From Nitrospirota bacterium (GTDB taxonomy: Bacteria > Nitrospirota_A > Leptospirillia > Leptospirillales > Leptospirillaceae): a stretch of 64,000 nucleotides of DNA. Made by a program: the position numbers and the translations under genes. The stretch spans positions 78,380 to 142,379 of the forward strand of contig JAKBPM010000002.1 of assembly GCA_021829515.1 (NCBI GenBank). The letters are read 5' to 3'. Shown piece after piece: positions 7,097 through 16,780 of the stretch. Numbering within the stretch: the stretch's first letter is position 1; the number at the start of each line of letters is the position of its first letter. Under the pieces are notes generated by a model. It worked only from the letters and a program-made list of their open reading frames with translations. It was not told the origin of the DNA and ran no database searches.

Positions 7097-8064
7097 ACCT
7101 TCCTCCCCCGATTCACGCACTCGAAAAAAAGCATCTTCTGTCGATTTCGGATTTGTCTGTGCCAGAAATTGAGGGGATCTTCCAGACAGCTGAATCTTTT
7201 CTGGATCTTTCCTCACGCTCAGTCCGAAAGGTCCCGTCTCTCAGGGGAAGGATTATCGTCAACCTTTTCTACGAAGCATCGACCCGAACAAGAACATCCT
7301 TTGAGATAGCCGGAAAGAGACTTTCTGCCGATGTGATCAACATAACGACGACCCAGTCGAGTGTTGTCAAAGGGGAAAGTCTTCTGGATACAGTCCGCAC
7401 AATAGAGGCTTTGGGAGCTGATGGCATTGTCATTCGCCATTCCTCCTCAGGGGTTCCCCAGTGGATCTCAAGTCAGGTGAACTGTCATGTCATCAATGCC
7501 GGGGACGGTCTGCGGGAGCATCCGACACAGGCTCTTCTGGATCTTTTTACCATCCAGAAAAGGAAGAAGAGATTGTCTGGATTGACCGTTGCCATTGTCG
7601 GTGACGTTCTCCACAGCAGGGTTGCCCGTTCGAATATTGCTGCGATGCAAATGATGGGGATGAAAGTCAGGGTTGTCGGCCCTCCGACACTGATACCCCG
7701 TGAGGCAAAGCAGTGGGGGATTGATGTCTTTCATTCTCTTCGTGATGGACTGGAACAGGTTGATGTCATCATGTTGCTGCGTCTTCAGCTTGAGAGACAG
7801 GCGTCCGGCTTCATTCCTTCTATTGAGGAATATTCTCGGCTGTTTGGTCTTTCCCCGGAGAAGCTCTCTTGGGCTGCTCCGGATGCGATTGTATTACATC
7901 CGGGTCCGGTTAACAGGGGCATTGAAATCCAGGGGGAAGAGATGTTTTCTGAACGATCGGCTGTCCTGGATCAGGTTCATCATGGAGTGGCTGTCAGAAT
8001 GGCTATTCTTTATCTTTTAATGGCCGGGGGGCGACCGGAGGAGGAAAATCGTGCACCAGCGTGA
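7093..8064 (+). CDS. pyrB: Aspartate carbamoyltransferase catalytic subunit
   Basis: A 323-residue enzyme that condenses carbamoyl phosphate with aspartate to carbamoyl aspartate, the committed step of UMP synthesis. The carbamoyl-phosphate motif STRTRTSFE is at about residues 59-67. Other signatures are the H-P-T-Q-A loop, VLHSRVARSN in the aspartate domain, and HPGPVNRGIEI near the C-terminus. Length is normal. It overlaps pyrR by four bases and pyrC by 14. No pyrI regulatory subunit is nearby, so it belongs to the type without a dedicated PyrI here or associates with dihydroorotase. Confidence 0.96.
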   Translation: MNLPPPIHALEKKHLLSISDLSVPEIEGIFQTAESFLDLSSRSVRKVPSLRGRIIVNLFYEASTRTRTSFEIAGKRLSADVINITTTQSSVVKGESLLDTVRTIEALGADGIVIRHSSSGVPQWISSQVNCHVINAGDGLREHPTQALLDLFTIQKRKKRLSGLTVAIVGDVLHSRVARSNIAAMQMMGMKVRVVGPPTLIPREAKQWGIDVFHSLRDGLEQVDVIMLLRLQLERQASGFIPSIEEYSRLFGLSPEKLSWAAPDAIVLHPGPVNRGIEIQGEEMFSERSAVLDQVHHGVAVRMAILYLLMAGGRPEEENRAPA

Positions 8065-9370
8065 ACAAAGAGGATCCTTTCTCCTGAGAAATGTCAGAAT
8101 GTTTGACCCCGTCCAGAAGGTTGACCAGACCGGGGATATTCTGGTTATGGATGGGCGGGTCCGTGCTTTTGGGGTCGTAGAGGAATTGCCACCCTCCGTT
8201 CCTGTGATTGAAGGAAATCGCGGCCTTCTTGTCCCAGGTTTTGTCGATGTGCATGCCCATTTTCGGGAGCCTGGATTCGAGTATAAGGAAACGATCGAAA
8301 CGGGATCCCGGGCAGCAGTGTCCGGAGGATTTACCAGTGTCTGTGTCATGGCAAACACCAACCCTGTCAACGACCATCCGGGTGTTACAAGGGAAATGAT
8401 TCGAAAGGCCAATGAGGTTGGGCTGTGCAGGATCTTTCCGATCGGAGCCGTATCGATTGGCCTGAAAGGTGAGACTCTCTCGGAGATGGTCTCACTTTCC
8501 GAGGCTGGCTGTGTTGCGTTCTCCGATGACGGACTTCCTGTGCGGACGGCAAAACTCATGAGACGGGCCCTTGAATACTCGATCATGACCGGTCTTCCCG
8601 TGATCGACCACTGTGAAGACCGGGACCTTTCCGATGGTGGCGTGATGAATGAAGGATGGGTCAGTACAACGTTGGGTCTCAAGGGAATCCCGAATGCCTC
8701 GGAAGATGTTGTCATTGCAAGGGATATCGAGGTTCTCCGTTTGACAGGAGGACATCTGCATATTGCCCATCTGTCGACCGAAGGAGGTGTCCGCCTTGTT
8801 CGACAGGCCAAGAAGGATGGTCTTCCCGTGACAGCGGAAACATGCCCTCATTACTTTTCCCTGACTGATGAATGTGTCCGGCATCATCATACAAATGCGA
8901 AAATGAACCCTCCCCTGCGTCAGGAAGCTGATCGCAAGGCTGTTATTGAGGGTCTTGCCGATGGCACCATCGATATGATTGCGACGGATCATGCGCCACA
9001 TGCCTCTCATGAAAAGGAGCGGGAATTTGATCAGGCTCCATTTGGGATTATTGGTCTTGAAACAGCCTTTTCCCTGGGGTATGGACTTGTCGAAAGGGGC
9101 GATCTGTCGCTTGAGAGGCTGATTTGCCTGATGTCAAACAACCCTGCGCATCATTTCAGTCTTCCCGTGGGAGAGATCCGGGTTGGTGGCCTTGCTGACT
9201 TTGCTCTTCTGGATCTTTCGAGACGTCAGACGGTTCAGAATGATTTCTTCCGCTCGAAGAGCCGGAACTCACCATTCCTGGGCTCAGTTATCGGAGGTGA
9301 GGTCCAGAAGACCTTTATGGATGGCCGGCTTGTTTTTGACCGGATGCAGGACAAAGAGGTGGAACGATGA
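8051..9370 (+). CDS. pyrC: Dihydroorotase (type I)
   Basis: A 439-residue amidohydrolase that cyclises carbamoyl aspartate to dihydroorotate. Metal ligands are visible: DVHAHFREPG (His-x-His), the histidines in VIDHCEDR and LHIAHLST, and the aspartate in ATDHAPH. KMNPPLR is the substrate-binding stretch. It starts at a GTG at 8051, preceded by GGAGGAGG at a good distance, inside the end of pyrB. The large (~45 kDa) type I form with all metal ligands indicates an active enzyme rather than a PyrC-like structural pseudo-subunit. carA follows with a four-base overlap. Confidence 0.95.
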   Translation: MHQREQRGSFLLRNVRMFDPVQKVDQTGDILVMDGRVRAFGVVEELPPSVPVIEGNRGLLVPGFVDVHAHFREPGFEYKETIETGSRAAVSGGFTSVCVMANTNPVNDHPGVTREMIRKANEVGLCRIFPIGAVSIGLKGETLSEMVSLSEAGCVAFSDDGLPVRTAKLMRRALEYSIMTGLPVIDHCEDRDLSDGGVMNEGWVSTTLGLKGIPNASEDVVIARDIEVLRLTGGHLHIAHLSTEGGVRLVRQAKKDGLPVTAETCPHYFSLTDECVRHHHTNAKMNPPLRQEADRKAVIEGLADGTIDMIATDHAPHASHEKEREFDQAPFGIIGLETAFSLGYGLVERGDLSLERLICLMSNNPAHHFSLPVGEIRVGGLADFALLDLSRRQTVQNDFFRSKSRNSPFLGSVIGGEVQKTFMDGRLVFDRMQDKEVER

Positions 9371-10452
9371 AATCATTCGCCCCTATTGTACTGGTTCTCG
9401 AGGATGGGACAATTTTTTCGGGTCAGAGCGTCGGTGCATCGGGAACTGTTTCTGGCGAAGTCGTTTTCAACACTGCGATGTCCGGATATCAGGAGGTTCT
9501 GACGGATCCTTCCTATGCAGGGCAGATTGTCGTAATGACATCACCGATGATCGGAAATACGGGAATTAATGAAGTCGATGCCGAGTCTTCGAAAGTTCAG
9601 TTGTCGGGGTTCCTGACGACAGCCATGAGCTATAAGCCTTCTCACCATCAGTGCACAAAAACGCTGCCGGATTACCTTGTCGAGCAGGGAATCATTTCCG
9701 CCCAGGAAATTGATACCCGCTCCCTGACACGTCATTTGAGGAAAAAGGGCGTTCTTCGGGGAATTTTGACCACCGAGATGGACAAGCCGTCCCGTCTGAT
9801 TGAACGGGCGAGGCGCGTCCCATCCATTGAATCTCTGGATCTGGTCCGTCAGGGACTTCCCATGCATGAAACATTGAAAAGGTCTTTGACTTCCGGGCTT
9901 GAAGTTGTCCTGATTGATTTCGGGGCAAAGGGATCGATTAAAAAGTGTCTGGAGGATCTTGGGGTACGGGTGAGGGTTGTTCCTCCCGATACCAAGGCCC
10001 AGTCAATTCTGGATGACCGCCCTGATGGGGTTGTCCTTTCAAATGGTCCGGGAGACCCGGCACGTCTGACGTCCATTATTGGTGAGGTTCGGGGGCTTCT
10101 TGGAAGATTGCCCATTCTTGGCATCTGTCTTGGTCACCAGCTCCTGAGTCTGGCTGTTGGTGCAAAAACCTACAAGCTGCCTTTCGGACACCACGGAGTA
10201 AACCACCCGATCCTGGATCTGTTTTCCGGGAAAGTCTGGATTACATCCCAGAATCATAATTATGCTGTCCGGGAAGACAGCCTCCCTGACGGATGCGAAC
10301 CACTTTACAGGAGTCTGTATGATGGTTCTCTGGAGGGAATCCGATTCTCCCGCTCTCCAATATTGTCCGTCCAGTTCCATCCGGAGGCTGCTCCTGGTCC
10401 GACGGACGCATTTCCTATCTTTTCAGAGTTTCTTGAAATGATGAAGAGGTAG
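9367..10452 (+). CDS. carA: Carbamoyl-phosphate synthase small (glutaminase) subunit
   Basis: A 361-residue protein. The N-terminal CPSase small-chain domain reads LEDGTIFSG, then VVFNTAMSGYQEVLTDPSY. The class I glutamine amidotransferase domain has the nucleophile in GICLGHQLLS and the His-Glu pair in VQFHPEA. It supplies ammonia to CarB for carbamoyl phosphate used by PyrB. It follows pyrC with an ATGA overlap and is separated from carB by a radical SAM gene, an unusual insertion. Length is standard. Confidence 0.96.
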   Translation: MKSFAPIVLVLEDGTIFSGQSVGASGTVSGEVVFNTAMSGYQEVLTDPSYAGQIVVMTSPMIGNTGINEVDAESSKVQLSGFLTTAMSYKPSHHQCTKTLPDYLVEQGIISAQEIDTRSLTRHLRKKGVLRGILTTEMDKPSRLIERARRVPSIESLDLVRQGLPMHETLKRSLTSGLEVVLIDFGAKGSIKKCLEDLGVRVRVVPPDTKAQSILDDRPDGVVLSNGPGDPARLTSIIGEVRGLLGRLPILGICLGHQLLSLAVGAKTYKLPFGHHGVNHPILDLFSGKVWITSQNHNYAVREDSLPDGCEPLYRSLYDGSLEGIRFSRSPILSVQFHPEAAPGPTDAFPIFSEFLEMMKR

Positions 10453-10455
10453 CCC

Positions 10456-11439
10456 TTGTCTTCTGATTCTTTTGACCCTTCGATTATTCGCAGTGAATTC
10501 TGGAGGGAGAGAGCGATACTTGCCTGGGAAAAGTACCGTGCGTGCAGTGTTTGCCCGAGAAATTGTCAGGTAGACCGTATTTCCGGAGAAACGGGAACCT
10601 GTCGAACGGGGGTTAATATCTCCGTTTCTGCAGCGAATCTTCATTTTGGGGAAGAGCCCTGTATTTCCGGCGTCCGGGGATCTGGCACTGTTTTCCTGAC
10701 GTCCTGCAACCTGTCCTGTGATTTTTGCCAGAATTTTCCGATCAGTCAGATGGATCATGGCAGGGAAGTCTCTTTTTCAGGCCTGTCCCGAATTTTTCTG
10801 GATCTTGAGAAAAGAGGCGCCCACAATATTAACCTCGTGACTCCGAGCCACGTTGTCCCGTCTCTCCTCATTGCGATCATTGTCGCCCGGGAATCGGGAC
10901 TCTCCGTTCCGATCGTCTACAACTCCAATGGATATGACGATGTTGAGATGTTAAAGCTGTTGGATGGACTGATCGATATTTACCTTCCCGACATGAAGTA
11001 TTCTGAGGAGATTTATGCCCGGCGCATATCAAAGGCTGATCGATATGTCCATTTCAACAGGCTTGCCATTCTTGAGATGTTCCGCCAGGTGGGTCAACTG
11101 GTTCTTGATGAGAATGGAATTGCGAAAAAAGGACTTTTGGTGAGGCATCTGATCATGCCAAATGGCATTGGCGGTCTTTTGAAGACAGGATCGTTCATTC
11201 GTGAAAACCTTGGAAAAAATACCGCCATTTCCCTGATGGCCCAGTATTTTCCTACAAACAGGGCGCTAAAGAGTGACTCCATCAATCGTCCAATTTCGAT
11301 GGATGAATATGAGAGCGCGATGGAGACCCTCTTTTCCCTGGAGCTTCTGGAAGGCTATATCCAGGAAAAAGAAGAGACATTTGATGAGTTTGACGAGGTT
11401 CCGATTGCATCTTCGGGCCAGGAGAGGGAAATTGCCTAA
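10456..11439 (+). CDS. Radical SAM protein, PflX/COG1313-like
   Basis: A 327-residue protein with the radical SAM cluster motif C-N-L-S-C-D-F-C, preceded by an N-terminal cysteine group ([12 protein letters not shown], then C-R-T-G). That layout is typical of the COG1313 group, annotated as putative pyruvate-formate-lyase-activating enzyme homologues. The glycyl-radical partner is not evident, so the true substrate is unknown. It starts with a TTG at 10456 behind AGAGG, three bases after carA. It overlaps carB by eight bases, so it is firmly embedded in the pyrimidine operon. Confidence 0.85.
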   Translation: MSSDSFDPSIIRSEFWRERAILAWEKYRACSVCPRNCQVDRISGETGTCRTGVNISVSAANLHFGEEPCISGVRGSGTVFLTSCNLSCDFCQNFPISQMDHGREVSFSGLSRIFLDLEKRGAHNINLVTPSHVVPSLLIAIIVARESGLSVPIVYNSNGYDDVEMLKLLDGLIDIYLPDMKYSEEIYARRISKADRYVHFNRLAILEMFRQVGQLVLDENGIAKKGLLVRHLIMPNGIGGLLKTGSFIRENLGKNTAISLMAQYFPTNRALKSDSINRPISMDEYESAMETLFSLELLEGYIQEKEETFDEFDEVPIASSGQEREIA

Positions 11440-14400
11440 GCGAACAGATATTCAAAAAATCATGATCATCGGATCCGGTCCAATCGTTATCGGGCAAGCA
11501 GGGGAGTTCGACTATTCGGGAACCCAGGCGGTCCAGGCGCTCAAAGAGGAGGGCTATATTGTTTCCCTTGTAAACTCGAATCCGGCGACGATCATGACCG
11601 ATCCTGACCTTGCGCACAAAACCTATATGGTGCCCTTAACCGTTGAGGCACTGGAGCGGGTTCTGGAAGTGGACCGTCCCGATGCCATCTTGCCTACGAT
11701 GGGTGGACAAACCGCCCTGAACCTTGCGGTCAGCCTTTCCGATCGTGGTGTTCTTTCCCGTTTGGGGATCAAGCTGATAGGGACCTCTGTTGAGTCTATC
11801 CGTAAAGCAGAGGATCGTGGCCTATTCAAAAAGGCAATGGAGAAGATCGGGCTGAGCAGTCCCAAAAGTTTTGTTGTCCACTCTCTTGATGAAGCCAAGC
11901 GTGCCTTAACGGCCATCCCTTTTCCTGTTCTTATCAGGGCTTCGTTTACCCTTGGCGGCACGGGCGGCGGGATCGCAAGGAATGCCGAAGAATTTGAGCA
12001 AAAAGTTTTATCCGGCCTTGACCTGAGCCCTGTCGGTGAAGTGCTGGTTGAGGAGTCTCTTCTGGGCTGGAAAGAGTTTGAGCTCGAAGTCGTCAGGGAT
12101 CGTGCTGACAACTCGATCATTGTCTGTTCGATTGAAAATGTCGACCCGATGGGTGTTCATACAGGCGACAGCATTACCGTTGCACCGGCGATGACTCTCA
12201 CGGACAGGGAATATCAGTACCTCAGGAACGCGGCTATTTCCATCCTCAGGGAGATTGGTGTCGAAACAGGTGGGTCGAATGTTCAGTTCGCGGTCAATCC
12301 TCAGTCCGGCAGGGTTCTTGTTATCGAGATGAATCCCAGAGTATCAAGAAGTTCGGCACTGGCTTCGAAGGCGACGGGGTTCCCCATTGCGAGGGTCGCA
12401 ACCAAGGTCGCAATAGGGTATACGCTAGATGAGATCAAAAATGACATTACCAAGGTAACTCCCGCAGCTTTTGAGCCGAGCATAGATTATGTTGTGGTCA
12501 AGGTTCCTCGCTTCCACTTTGAAAAATTTGCCCAGGCATCAAGGGTTCTCGGTCCACAAATGAAATCGGTGGGTGAGGTGATGGGAATCGGCCATCATTT
12601 CAAGGAAGCCTTGATGAAGGCTCTTCGCTCCCTTGAAAACAATCGTTCCGGCTTTGCCTCTGTTGTCCTTCCGGAAAGCGATTCAGAGGTTGAGGAGATG
12701 TTGAAAGAATCTCTTGATGACCGCATTCACAGAATTGCTCAGGCATTCAGACAAGGCTATTCAGTGGAGAAAATCCATGAGTGGACCGGTGTGGATCAGT
12801 TTTTTCTGAATGAGATCCTTGAACTGGTCCATCTTGAAATCGAGATTGCCGAGCGGTGCAACGAACCTCTTGCCCTTTTTCCGGACGATCTTTTGAGAAA
12901 AGCAAAAAAAGATGGTTTGTCGGATCTCAGGATCGCTGAGCTTTTGCAAAAGGATGAGTCCCTTGTTCGCGAGATGCGGGAACGTCGGGGAATCTCTTTG
13001 CAATATCGCAGGGTTGATACATGTGCTGCGGAATTTGATACAACGACTCCCTATCTCTATGGAACCTATGCGGGAGTCGATGAGAGGGATCTCTCAGGCT
13101 CCGAGGGGAAAAGTGTTGTTATTCTTGGATCCGGTCCAAACAGGATCGGCCAGGGAGTCGAATTTGACTATTGCTGTGTGCACGGAGTGATGGCAGCCCG
13201 GGAAATGGGGTTCGATGCGGTCATGATCAATTGCAACCCGGAAACGGTTTCTACGGATTTTGATATCTCGGACAGACTGTATTTTGATCCGCTAACGCGG
13301 GAGGATGTTCTGGGAATCCTTGAAGAAGAGAAGCCGATGGGAGTTGTCGTCCAGTTTGGAGGCCAGACTCCCCTCAAGCTGGCCTCCATCCTTGCGGAAA
13401 AAAATATTCCTGTCCTTGGGACTTCTCCGGGAATGACGGATCTTGCCGAAGACAGGGAGAGGTTTCATGCGGTTATTCAGGAACTGGGGCTTTTACAGCC
13501 ATTAAGTGCCCTTTCCCACTCAATCGGGGATACCCCGGAAATGGTAATGTCGGTGGGGTTTCCGGTCCTGGTTCGTCCTTCATATGTTTTGGGCGGGGAA
13601 GCGATGGAGGTTCTGTACGATGAAGAGGATCTGACCGCCTATCTCGCAAGAGCTGTGAGTCTGGACTTTCGTTTTCCTCTCCTGATCGACTCATTCCTTG
13701 GACAGGCAACCGAAGTGGATGTCGATGCTCTGAGTGATGGGACATCGGTCTTTATCGGGGGCATTCTTGAACATATCGAGGAAGCGGGAATCCACTCCGG
13801 CGATTCGGCCTGTTTCCTCCCCCCCATGAACCTGTCGGAAAAAGTTCTTCAGACACTGCGAGATCAGACGATCAAGCTCGCCCTCAGGCTTTCGGTCAAG
13901 GGATTGATGAATATCCAGTTTGCTGTCCAGAACGAAAAAGTCTACATCCTTGAGGTTAACCCGAGAGCTTCAAGAACGATTCCTTTCATCAGCAAATCAA
14001 TTGGTCTTCCACTCGCAAAAATAGCGATGAAGGTTATGCTTGGGAAATCTCTGGCCGATTTGGGTCTTTCTCATGGAGAAGTTGCCCGGACCCCTTTTGT
14101 TTCGGTCAAGGAAGCTGTATTCCCATTCAAGAAATTTCCCGGGGTTGACACCATTCTGGGTCCGGAGATGAAATCAACAGGCGAGGTCATGGGTCTTTCC
14201 CGCCGCTTTTCAAAAGCATTCCTGGATGCTCAGGAAGGGGCAGGAATGAATCTTCCGAAACAGGGGCGTGTTTTTGTCAGTGTATCTGACAGGGATAAAC
14301 CAGCTATTATAGAAATATGTCAGTCCCTGAATTCGTTGGGGTATAAGATTGTTGCTACTGGCGGAACCCGTGACGTATTGATTGCTGCAGGTATGGACGT

Positions 14401-14662
14401 CGAGCATGTCAACAAGGTTAAAGAGGGTTCACCTCACATTGTTGACCAGATTGCCGATGGTAGAATCGCCCTTGTGGTAAACACCGTGTCCGGCAAAAGT
14501 TCCCAGAGGGATTCCCTGTCGATCAGGAGGGAAACGCTCGCGAGAAACATCCCGTATTATACGACAGTTGCGGGAGCCAAGGCTCTGGCGATGGCTCTTA
14601 TGGATGCTTCAAGCAGAAATGTTTTGGAAGAGGTTATTTGTTTGCAGGAGATCCGGAGATAG
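11432..14662 (+). CDS. carB: Carbamoyl-phosphate synthase large subunit
   Basis: A 1076-residue enzyme with the duplicated ATP-grasp architecture. The first half begins [20 protein letters not shown] and the second [19 protein letters not shown]. The C-terminal MGS-like allosteric domain follows ([11 protein letters not shown] onwards). It makes carbamoyl phosphate from bicarbonate, ATP and CarA-derived ammonia. The frame stays open back to 11273, but the start is set at the TTG at 11432: GGAGAGGG precedes it and the predicted length then matches the family. It overlaps the radical SAM gene by eight bases and is the last clear gene of the pyr operon. Confidence 0.96.
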   Translation: MPKRTDIQKIMIIGSGPIVIGQAGEFDYSGTQAVQALKEEGYIVSLVNSNPATIMTDPDLAHKTYMVPLTVEALERVLEVDRPDAILPTMGGQTALNLAVSLSDRGVLSRLGIKLIGTSVESIRKAEDRGLFKKAMEKIGLSSPKSFVVHSLDEAKRALTAIPFPVLIRASFTLGGTGGGIARNAEEFEQKVLSGLDLSPVGEVLVEESLLGWKEFELEVVRDRADNSIIVCSIENVDPMGVHTGDSITVAPAMTLTDREYQYLRNAAISILREIGVETGGSNVQFAVNPQSGRVLVIEMNPRVSRSSALASKATGFPIARVATKVAIGYTLDEIKNDITKVTPAAFEPSIDYVVVKVPRFHFEKFAQASRVLGPQMKSVGEVMGIGHHFKEALMKALRSLENNRSGFASVVLPESDSEVEEMLKESLDDRIHRIAQAFRQGYSVEKIHEWTGVDQFFLNEILELVHLEIEIAERCNEPLALFPDDLLRKAKKDGLSDLRIAELLQKDESLVREMRERRGISLQYRRVDTCAAEFDTTTPYLYGTYAGVDERDLSGSEGKSVVILGSGPNRIGQGVEFDYCCVHGVMAAREMGFDAVMINCNPETVSTDFDISDRLYFDPLTREDVLGILEEEKPMGVVVQFGGQTPLKLASILAEKNIPVLGTSPGMTDLAEDRERFHAVIQELGLLQPLSALSHSIGDTPEMVMSVGFPVLVRPSYVLGGEAMEVLYDEEDLTAYLARAVSLDFRFPLLIDSFLGQATEVDVDALSDGTSVFIGGILEHIEEAGIHSGDSACFLPPMNLSEKVLQTLRDQTIKLALRLSVKGLMNIQFAVQNEKVYILEVNPRASRTIPFISKSIGLPLAKIAMKVMLGKSLADLGLSHGEVARTPFVSVKEAVFPFKKFPGVDTILGPEMKSTGEVMGLSRRFSKAFLDAQEGAGMNLPKQGRVFVSVSDRDKPAIIEICQSLNSLGYKIVATGGTRDVLIAAGMDVEHVNKVKEGSPHIVDQIADGRIALVVNTVSGKSSQRDSLSIRRETLARNIPYYTTVAGAKALAMALMDASSRNVLEEVICLQEIRR

Positions 14663-14721
14663 ATCTCTCAAGTGTTTGAAAACGTGTGGTCCTGTTCCAG
14701 GAAAAAAGAAAAGGTGAGAAG

Positions 14722-15189
14722 ATGAATCAATTACCGATGACCAAAGAGGGGTATGATAAACTGGTAGAGGAGCTTGATCGGCTGAAACATGTGGAGCGTC
14801 CCAAAAATATTGCGGATATTGCTGAGGCGCGTGCCCATGGAGATCTTTCAGAAAATGCCGAGTATCATGCAGCGAAAGAACGGCAGGGTTTCCTGGGATC
14901 CAGAATTCAGGAGCTCGAACAGAAAATCTCTTCTGCCATCATTGTATCTTCAGCTCATCAGGACCCATCAAGGGTTACTTTTGGTGCGACCGTCAAGCTT
15001 GTTTCAACGACGGGAGAGGAAAAGCGCTATACGCTGGTTGGACAGGAAGAAGTTGACCTGAAGCTTGGGAAAATATCAATCCAGTCTCCTGTGGGAAAGG
15101 CCTTGATCGGCCACTCGAAGGGAGAAAGCGTCACGATCCGCATTCCATCGGGAGAAGTTGTATACTCCATTGAGGAAATCCTCTACTAG
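14722..15189 (+). CDS. greA: Transcript cleavage factor GreA
   Basis: A 155-residue protein with the N-terminal antiparallel coiled coil carrying the catalytic tip HGDLSENAEYHAAKERQ and the C-terminal FKBP-like domain (TFGATVKLVS, SIQSPVGKALIGHSKG). It rescues backtracked RNA polymerase by stimulating transcript cleavage. The start at 14722 has AAAGGTGAGA upstream. It lies about 60 bases after carB and may be read through from the pyr operon. A 44-codon membrane-protein gene follows 15 bases later. Confidence 0.95.
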   Translation: MNQLPMTKEGYDKLVEELDRLKHVERPKNIADIAEARAHGDLSENAEYHAAKERQGFLGSRIQELEQKISSAIIVSSAHQDPSRVTFGATVKLVSTTGEEKRYTLVGQEEVDLKLGKISIQSPVGKALIGHSKGESVTIRIPSGEVVYSIEEILY

Positions 15190-15204
15190 ATTTGAGGCGA
15201 CATC

Positions 15205-15339
15205 ATGCAAACCCCGATGGACAGCAAAAAGTGGATAACAATTGTCGTCGTGATCCTGACGATTCTTGTTCCCACTTTTGTGATTATCTTTAATGCTTAT
15301 TACGGCTTTTCTCTTTACCACAAGGTGATGGGCCAATAA
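15205..15339 (+). CDS. Small single-pass membrane protein (44 residues)
   Basis: ATG at 15205, stop TAA at 15337-15339, with GAGGCG about seven bases upstream. The product has a short polar N-terminus (MQTPMDSKKW), a single hydrophobic helix of about 22 residues and a polar YHKVMGQ tail. No family is recognised. Its position 15 bases behind greA and its good ribosome-binding site support it as a real small gene. It could be a small accessory subunit of a membrane complex, but nothing nearby indicates which. Confidence 0.55.
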   Translation: MQTPMDSKKWITIVVVILTILVPTFVIIFNAYYGFSLYHKVMGQ

Positions 15340-15471
15340 CCGTTTCCGCGTTCACGTGTTCTGTATCAATTCGGGATAACACTTTTAAAATGTGTTTCAT
15401 TTTGATATAATTCTTTCGTCTGAACGTTTTGTGTTTTTAAGAAATCATTATTTTAGAAATAGTTAATTTTT

Positions 15472-15487
15472 TGGCATGGGTATTGCT
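15472..15487 (+). promoter_or_regulatory. Predicted sigma54 (-24/-12) promoter
   Basis: TGGCATG (15472-15478), four bases, TTGCT (15483-15487). This matches the sigma54 consensus TGGCACG-N4-TTGCW at all but one position, with exact GG/GC spacing. It lies in an AT-rich stretch about 57 bases before the zinc-ribbon start codon. It implies activator-dependent expression of that gene and probably of the Fe-S carrier gene behind it. Two sigma54 activators are encoded in this window (21510 and 61125), but which one acts here is unknown. Confidence 0.65.
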
Positions 15488-15543
15488 ATTATATCGTTGA
15501 GTGAAGTTCTGGATTGTCTGATGACAATAGACGGAGGTCAGCG

Positions 15544-15741
15544 ATGGAGTGCCCAAGATGCCATACGGAGATGTTTGAGGAAGAGTTTAACGATTTAAAT
15601 GACGATACGGGTTATTTGGGTTTCCGGGGTTGGAGATGCATCCTCTGTGGGGAGATTGTGGATTCCGTGATCCTCTCCAACAGGAAGCGAAGACCTGCTC
15701 CTATGGTAGGTCGAAATCGTAAAATCATGGCATATAACTAA
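15544..15741 (+). CDS. Small zinc-ribbon protein
   Basis: A 65-residue protein with two Cys pairs: CPRC at residues 3-6 and CILC about 27 residues later. They form a rubredoxin-knuckle/zinc-ribbon fold. The tail is basic (NRKRRPAPMVGRNRK), consistent with nucleic-acid or protein binding. The start at 15544 is fixed by GGAGGT upstream. It lies directly behind a sigma54-type promoter and 37 bases ahead of an A-type Fe-S carrier gene. Function unknown. Confidence 0.72.
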   Translation: MECPRCHTEMFEEEFNDLNDDTGYLGFRGWRCILCGEIVDSVILSNRKRRPAPMVGRNRKIMAYN

Positions 15742-15778
15742 ATTATTCAAACGGAATCACAACAGGAGGATATGATAT

Positions 15779-16102
15779 ATGATCAGCATGTCAGAAAAAG
15801 CAGTTGAGAAAGTCAGTGAATATCTGACTTCAGAAAACAAGGTCGGTTATGGTCTTCGCGTTTATGTCTCCGGCGGTGGTTGCCATGGCTTTCAATATGG
15901 GATGGCCTTTGAAGAGGCTCCCGGTGAAATGGACCAGATCATTGAAGAGTCTGGTGTAAAACTCTTTATTGATGCACAAAGCTACCCGTTGCTTGACGGT
16001 GCGGAAGTCGACTATGTCGAGAATCTCTATGGATCGGGTTTTGCAATCAAGAATCCAAACGCCAAGAGTTCTTGTGGTTGTGGAAGCTCTTTTTCAACCT
16101 AG
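15779..16102 (+). CDS. A-type iron-sulfur cluster carrier (ErpA/IscA family)
   Basis: A 107-residue HesB/IscA-fold protein. The three conserved cysteines are present: GGGCHGFQYGM (first Cys) and the C-terminal CGCGSSF pair. The FIDAQSYPLLDGAEVDY stretch is the family core. It receives clusters from a scaffold and inserts them into apoproteins in the cytoplasm. The Phe after CHG and the overall sequence are closest to ErpA-like members. AGGAGG lies nine bases before the start. It follows the zinc-ribbon gene and probably shares its sigma54 promoter. Confidence 0.9.
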   Translation: MISMSEKAVEKVSEYLTSENKVGYGLRVYVSGGGCHGFQYGMAFEEAPGEMDQIIEESGVKLFIDAQSYPLLDGAEVDYVENLYGSGFAIKNPNAKSSCGCGSSFST

Positions 16103-16154
16103 GTTGAAGGAAGTTCGTCCGTTTCAGGTTTTTCTCTTTGAAGCTTTGTGTAAG

Positions 16155-16751
16155 ATGGGGAGTCCTTTGTTTTTTGGAGGGCTCCTCTTTTTTTGTCTTT
16201 TATTTGCCTCATTACCTGGCATGTCTGCTCAGGCTTTTTCCGGAGATCTGGCCGATTCCGGTACAGATATTCTGTCCTCGTACATTCTGAATCACAATCG
16301 TGTCCACCTGTCCCGCAAGCAGGCCTGGAAGATTTCTCGTGAAATTGTTCGCCAGTCAGCACTTCTTGGGGTTCCTGTAGATCTTGGTGTTGCCATCATG
16401 GAGCGGGAATCTGCTTTTAACCCGATGGCAATGAACAGGGATTCCGGAGATTATGGACTTTTTCAAATCCATTATGCGTTCTGGAAAAAACATTTTGCCC
16501 GCAAAAAGGGATCAAGGCTCTGGCCCCTTTCTTTTAAGGACTTATACAGGATTGCTGTCAATGTTCGCGTTGGAATGATGATTATTCGGCATGATCTGCT
16601 TCTGTCCCACGGGTCAGTCTACGGAATGATCGGTCTGTATAGTGGGAGGAAAGGCAACGCCCGTAATGCATATGTCATGGGTGTCTTGGCAAATGAGGAG
16701 CGGTTCCGGCTATATCAGCAGAAAATGGAGGCGTTGGCTCGATTGCGCTAA
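16155..16751 (+). CDS. Lysozyme-like lytic transglycosylase, exported
   Basis: A 198-residue protein with an N-terminal signal peptide (hydrophobic residues ~4-22 ending near AQA) and an SLT-type lysozyme fold. The catalytic glutamate lies in MERESAFNP, followed by DYGLFQIH. It should cleave peptidoglycan strands in the periplasm. The start at 16155 sits at the head of the signal peptide; the frame is open further upstream (a TTG at 16104), but that would bury the signal. It lies 52 bases behind the Fe-S carrier gene. Its 3' end converges on the diguanylate cyclase gene. Confidence 0.8.
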   Translation: MGSPLFFGGLLFFCLLFASLPGMSAQAFSGDLADSGTDILSSYILNHNRVHLSRKQAWKISREIVRQSALLGVPVDLGVAIMERESAFNPMAMNRDSGDYGLFQIHYAFWKKHFARKKGSRLWPLSFKDLYRIAVNVRVGMMIIRHDLLLSHGSVYGMIGLYSGRKGNARNAYVMGVLANEERFRLYQQKMEALARLR

Positions 16752-16763
16752 GATGATTCGGAC

Positions 16764-16780
16764 TGTTTCATTGTGAAACA
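16764..16780. terminator. Short hairpin between convergent genes
   Basis: TGTTTCA (16764-16770), loop TTG, TGAAACA (16774-16780). It overlaps the stop codon of the minus-strand gene. There is no T-run, so termination from this hairpin alone would be weak. Confidence 0.3.

Noticed and set aside
11273..11431. Upstream extension of carB
   Set aside because: It overlaps the radical SAM coding sequence and has no similarity to CarB; TTG at 11432 with GGAGAGGG fits better.
15362..15381. NifA upstream activator site (TGT-N10-ACA) before the sigma54 promoter
   Set aside because: TGT and ACA are present but separated by 14 bases, not 10.
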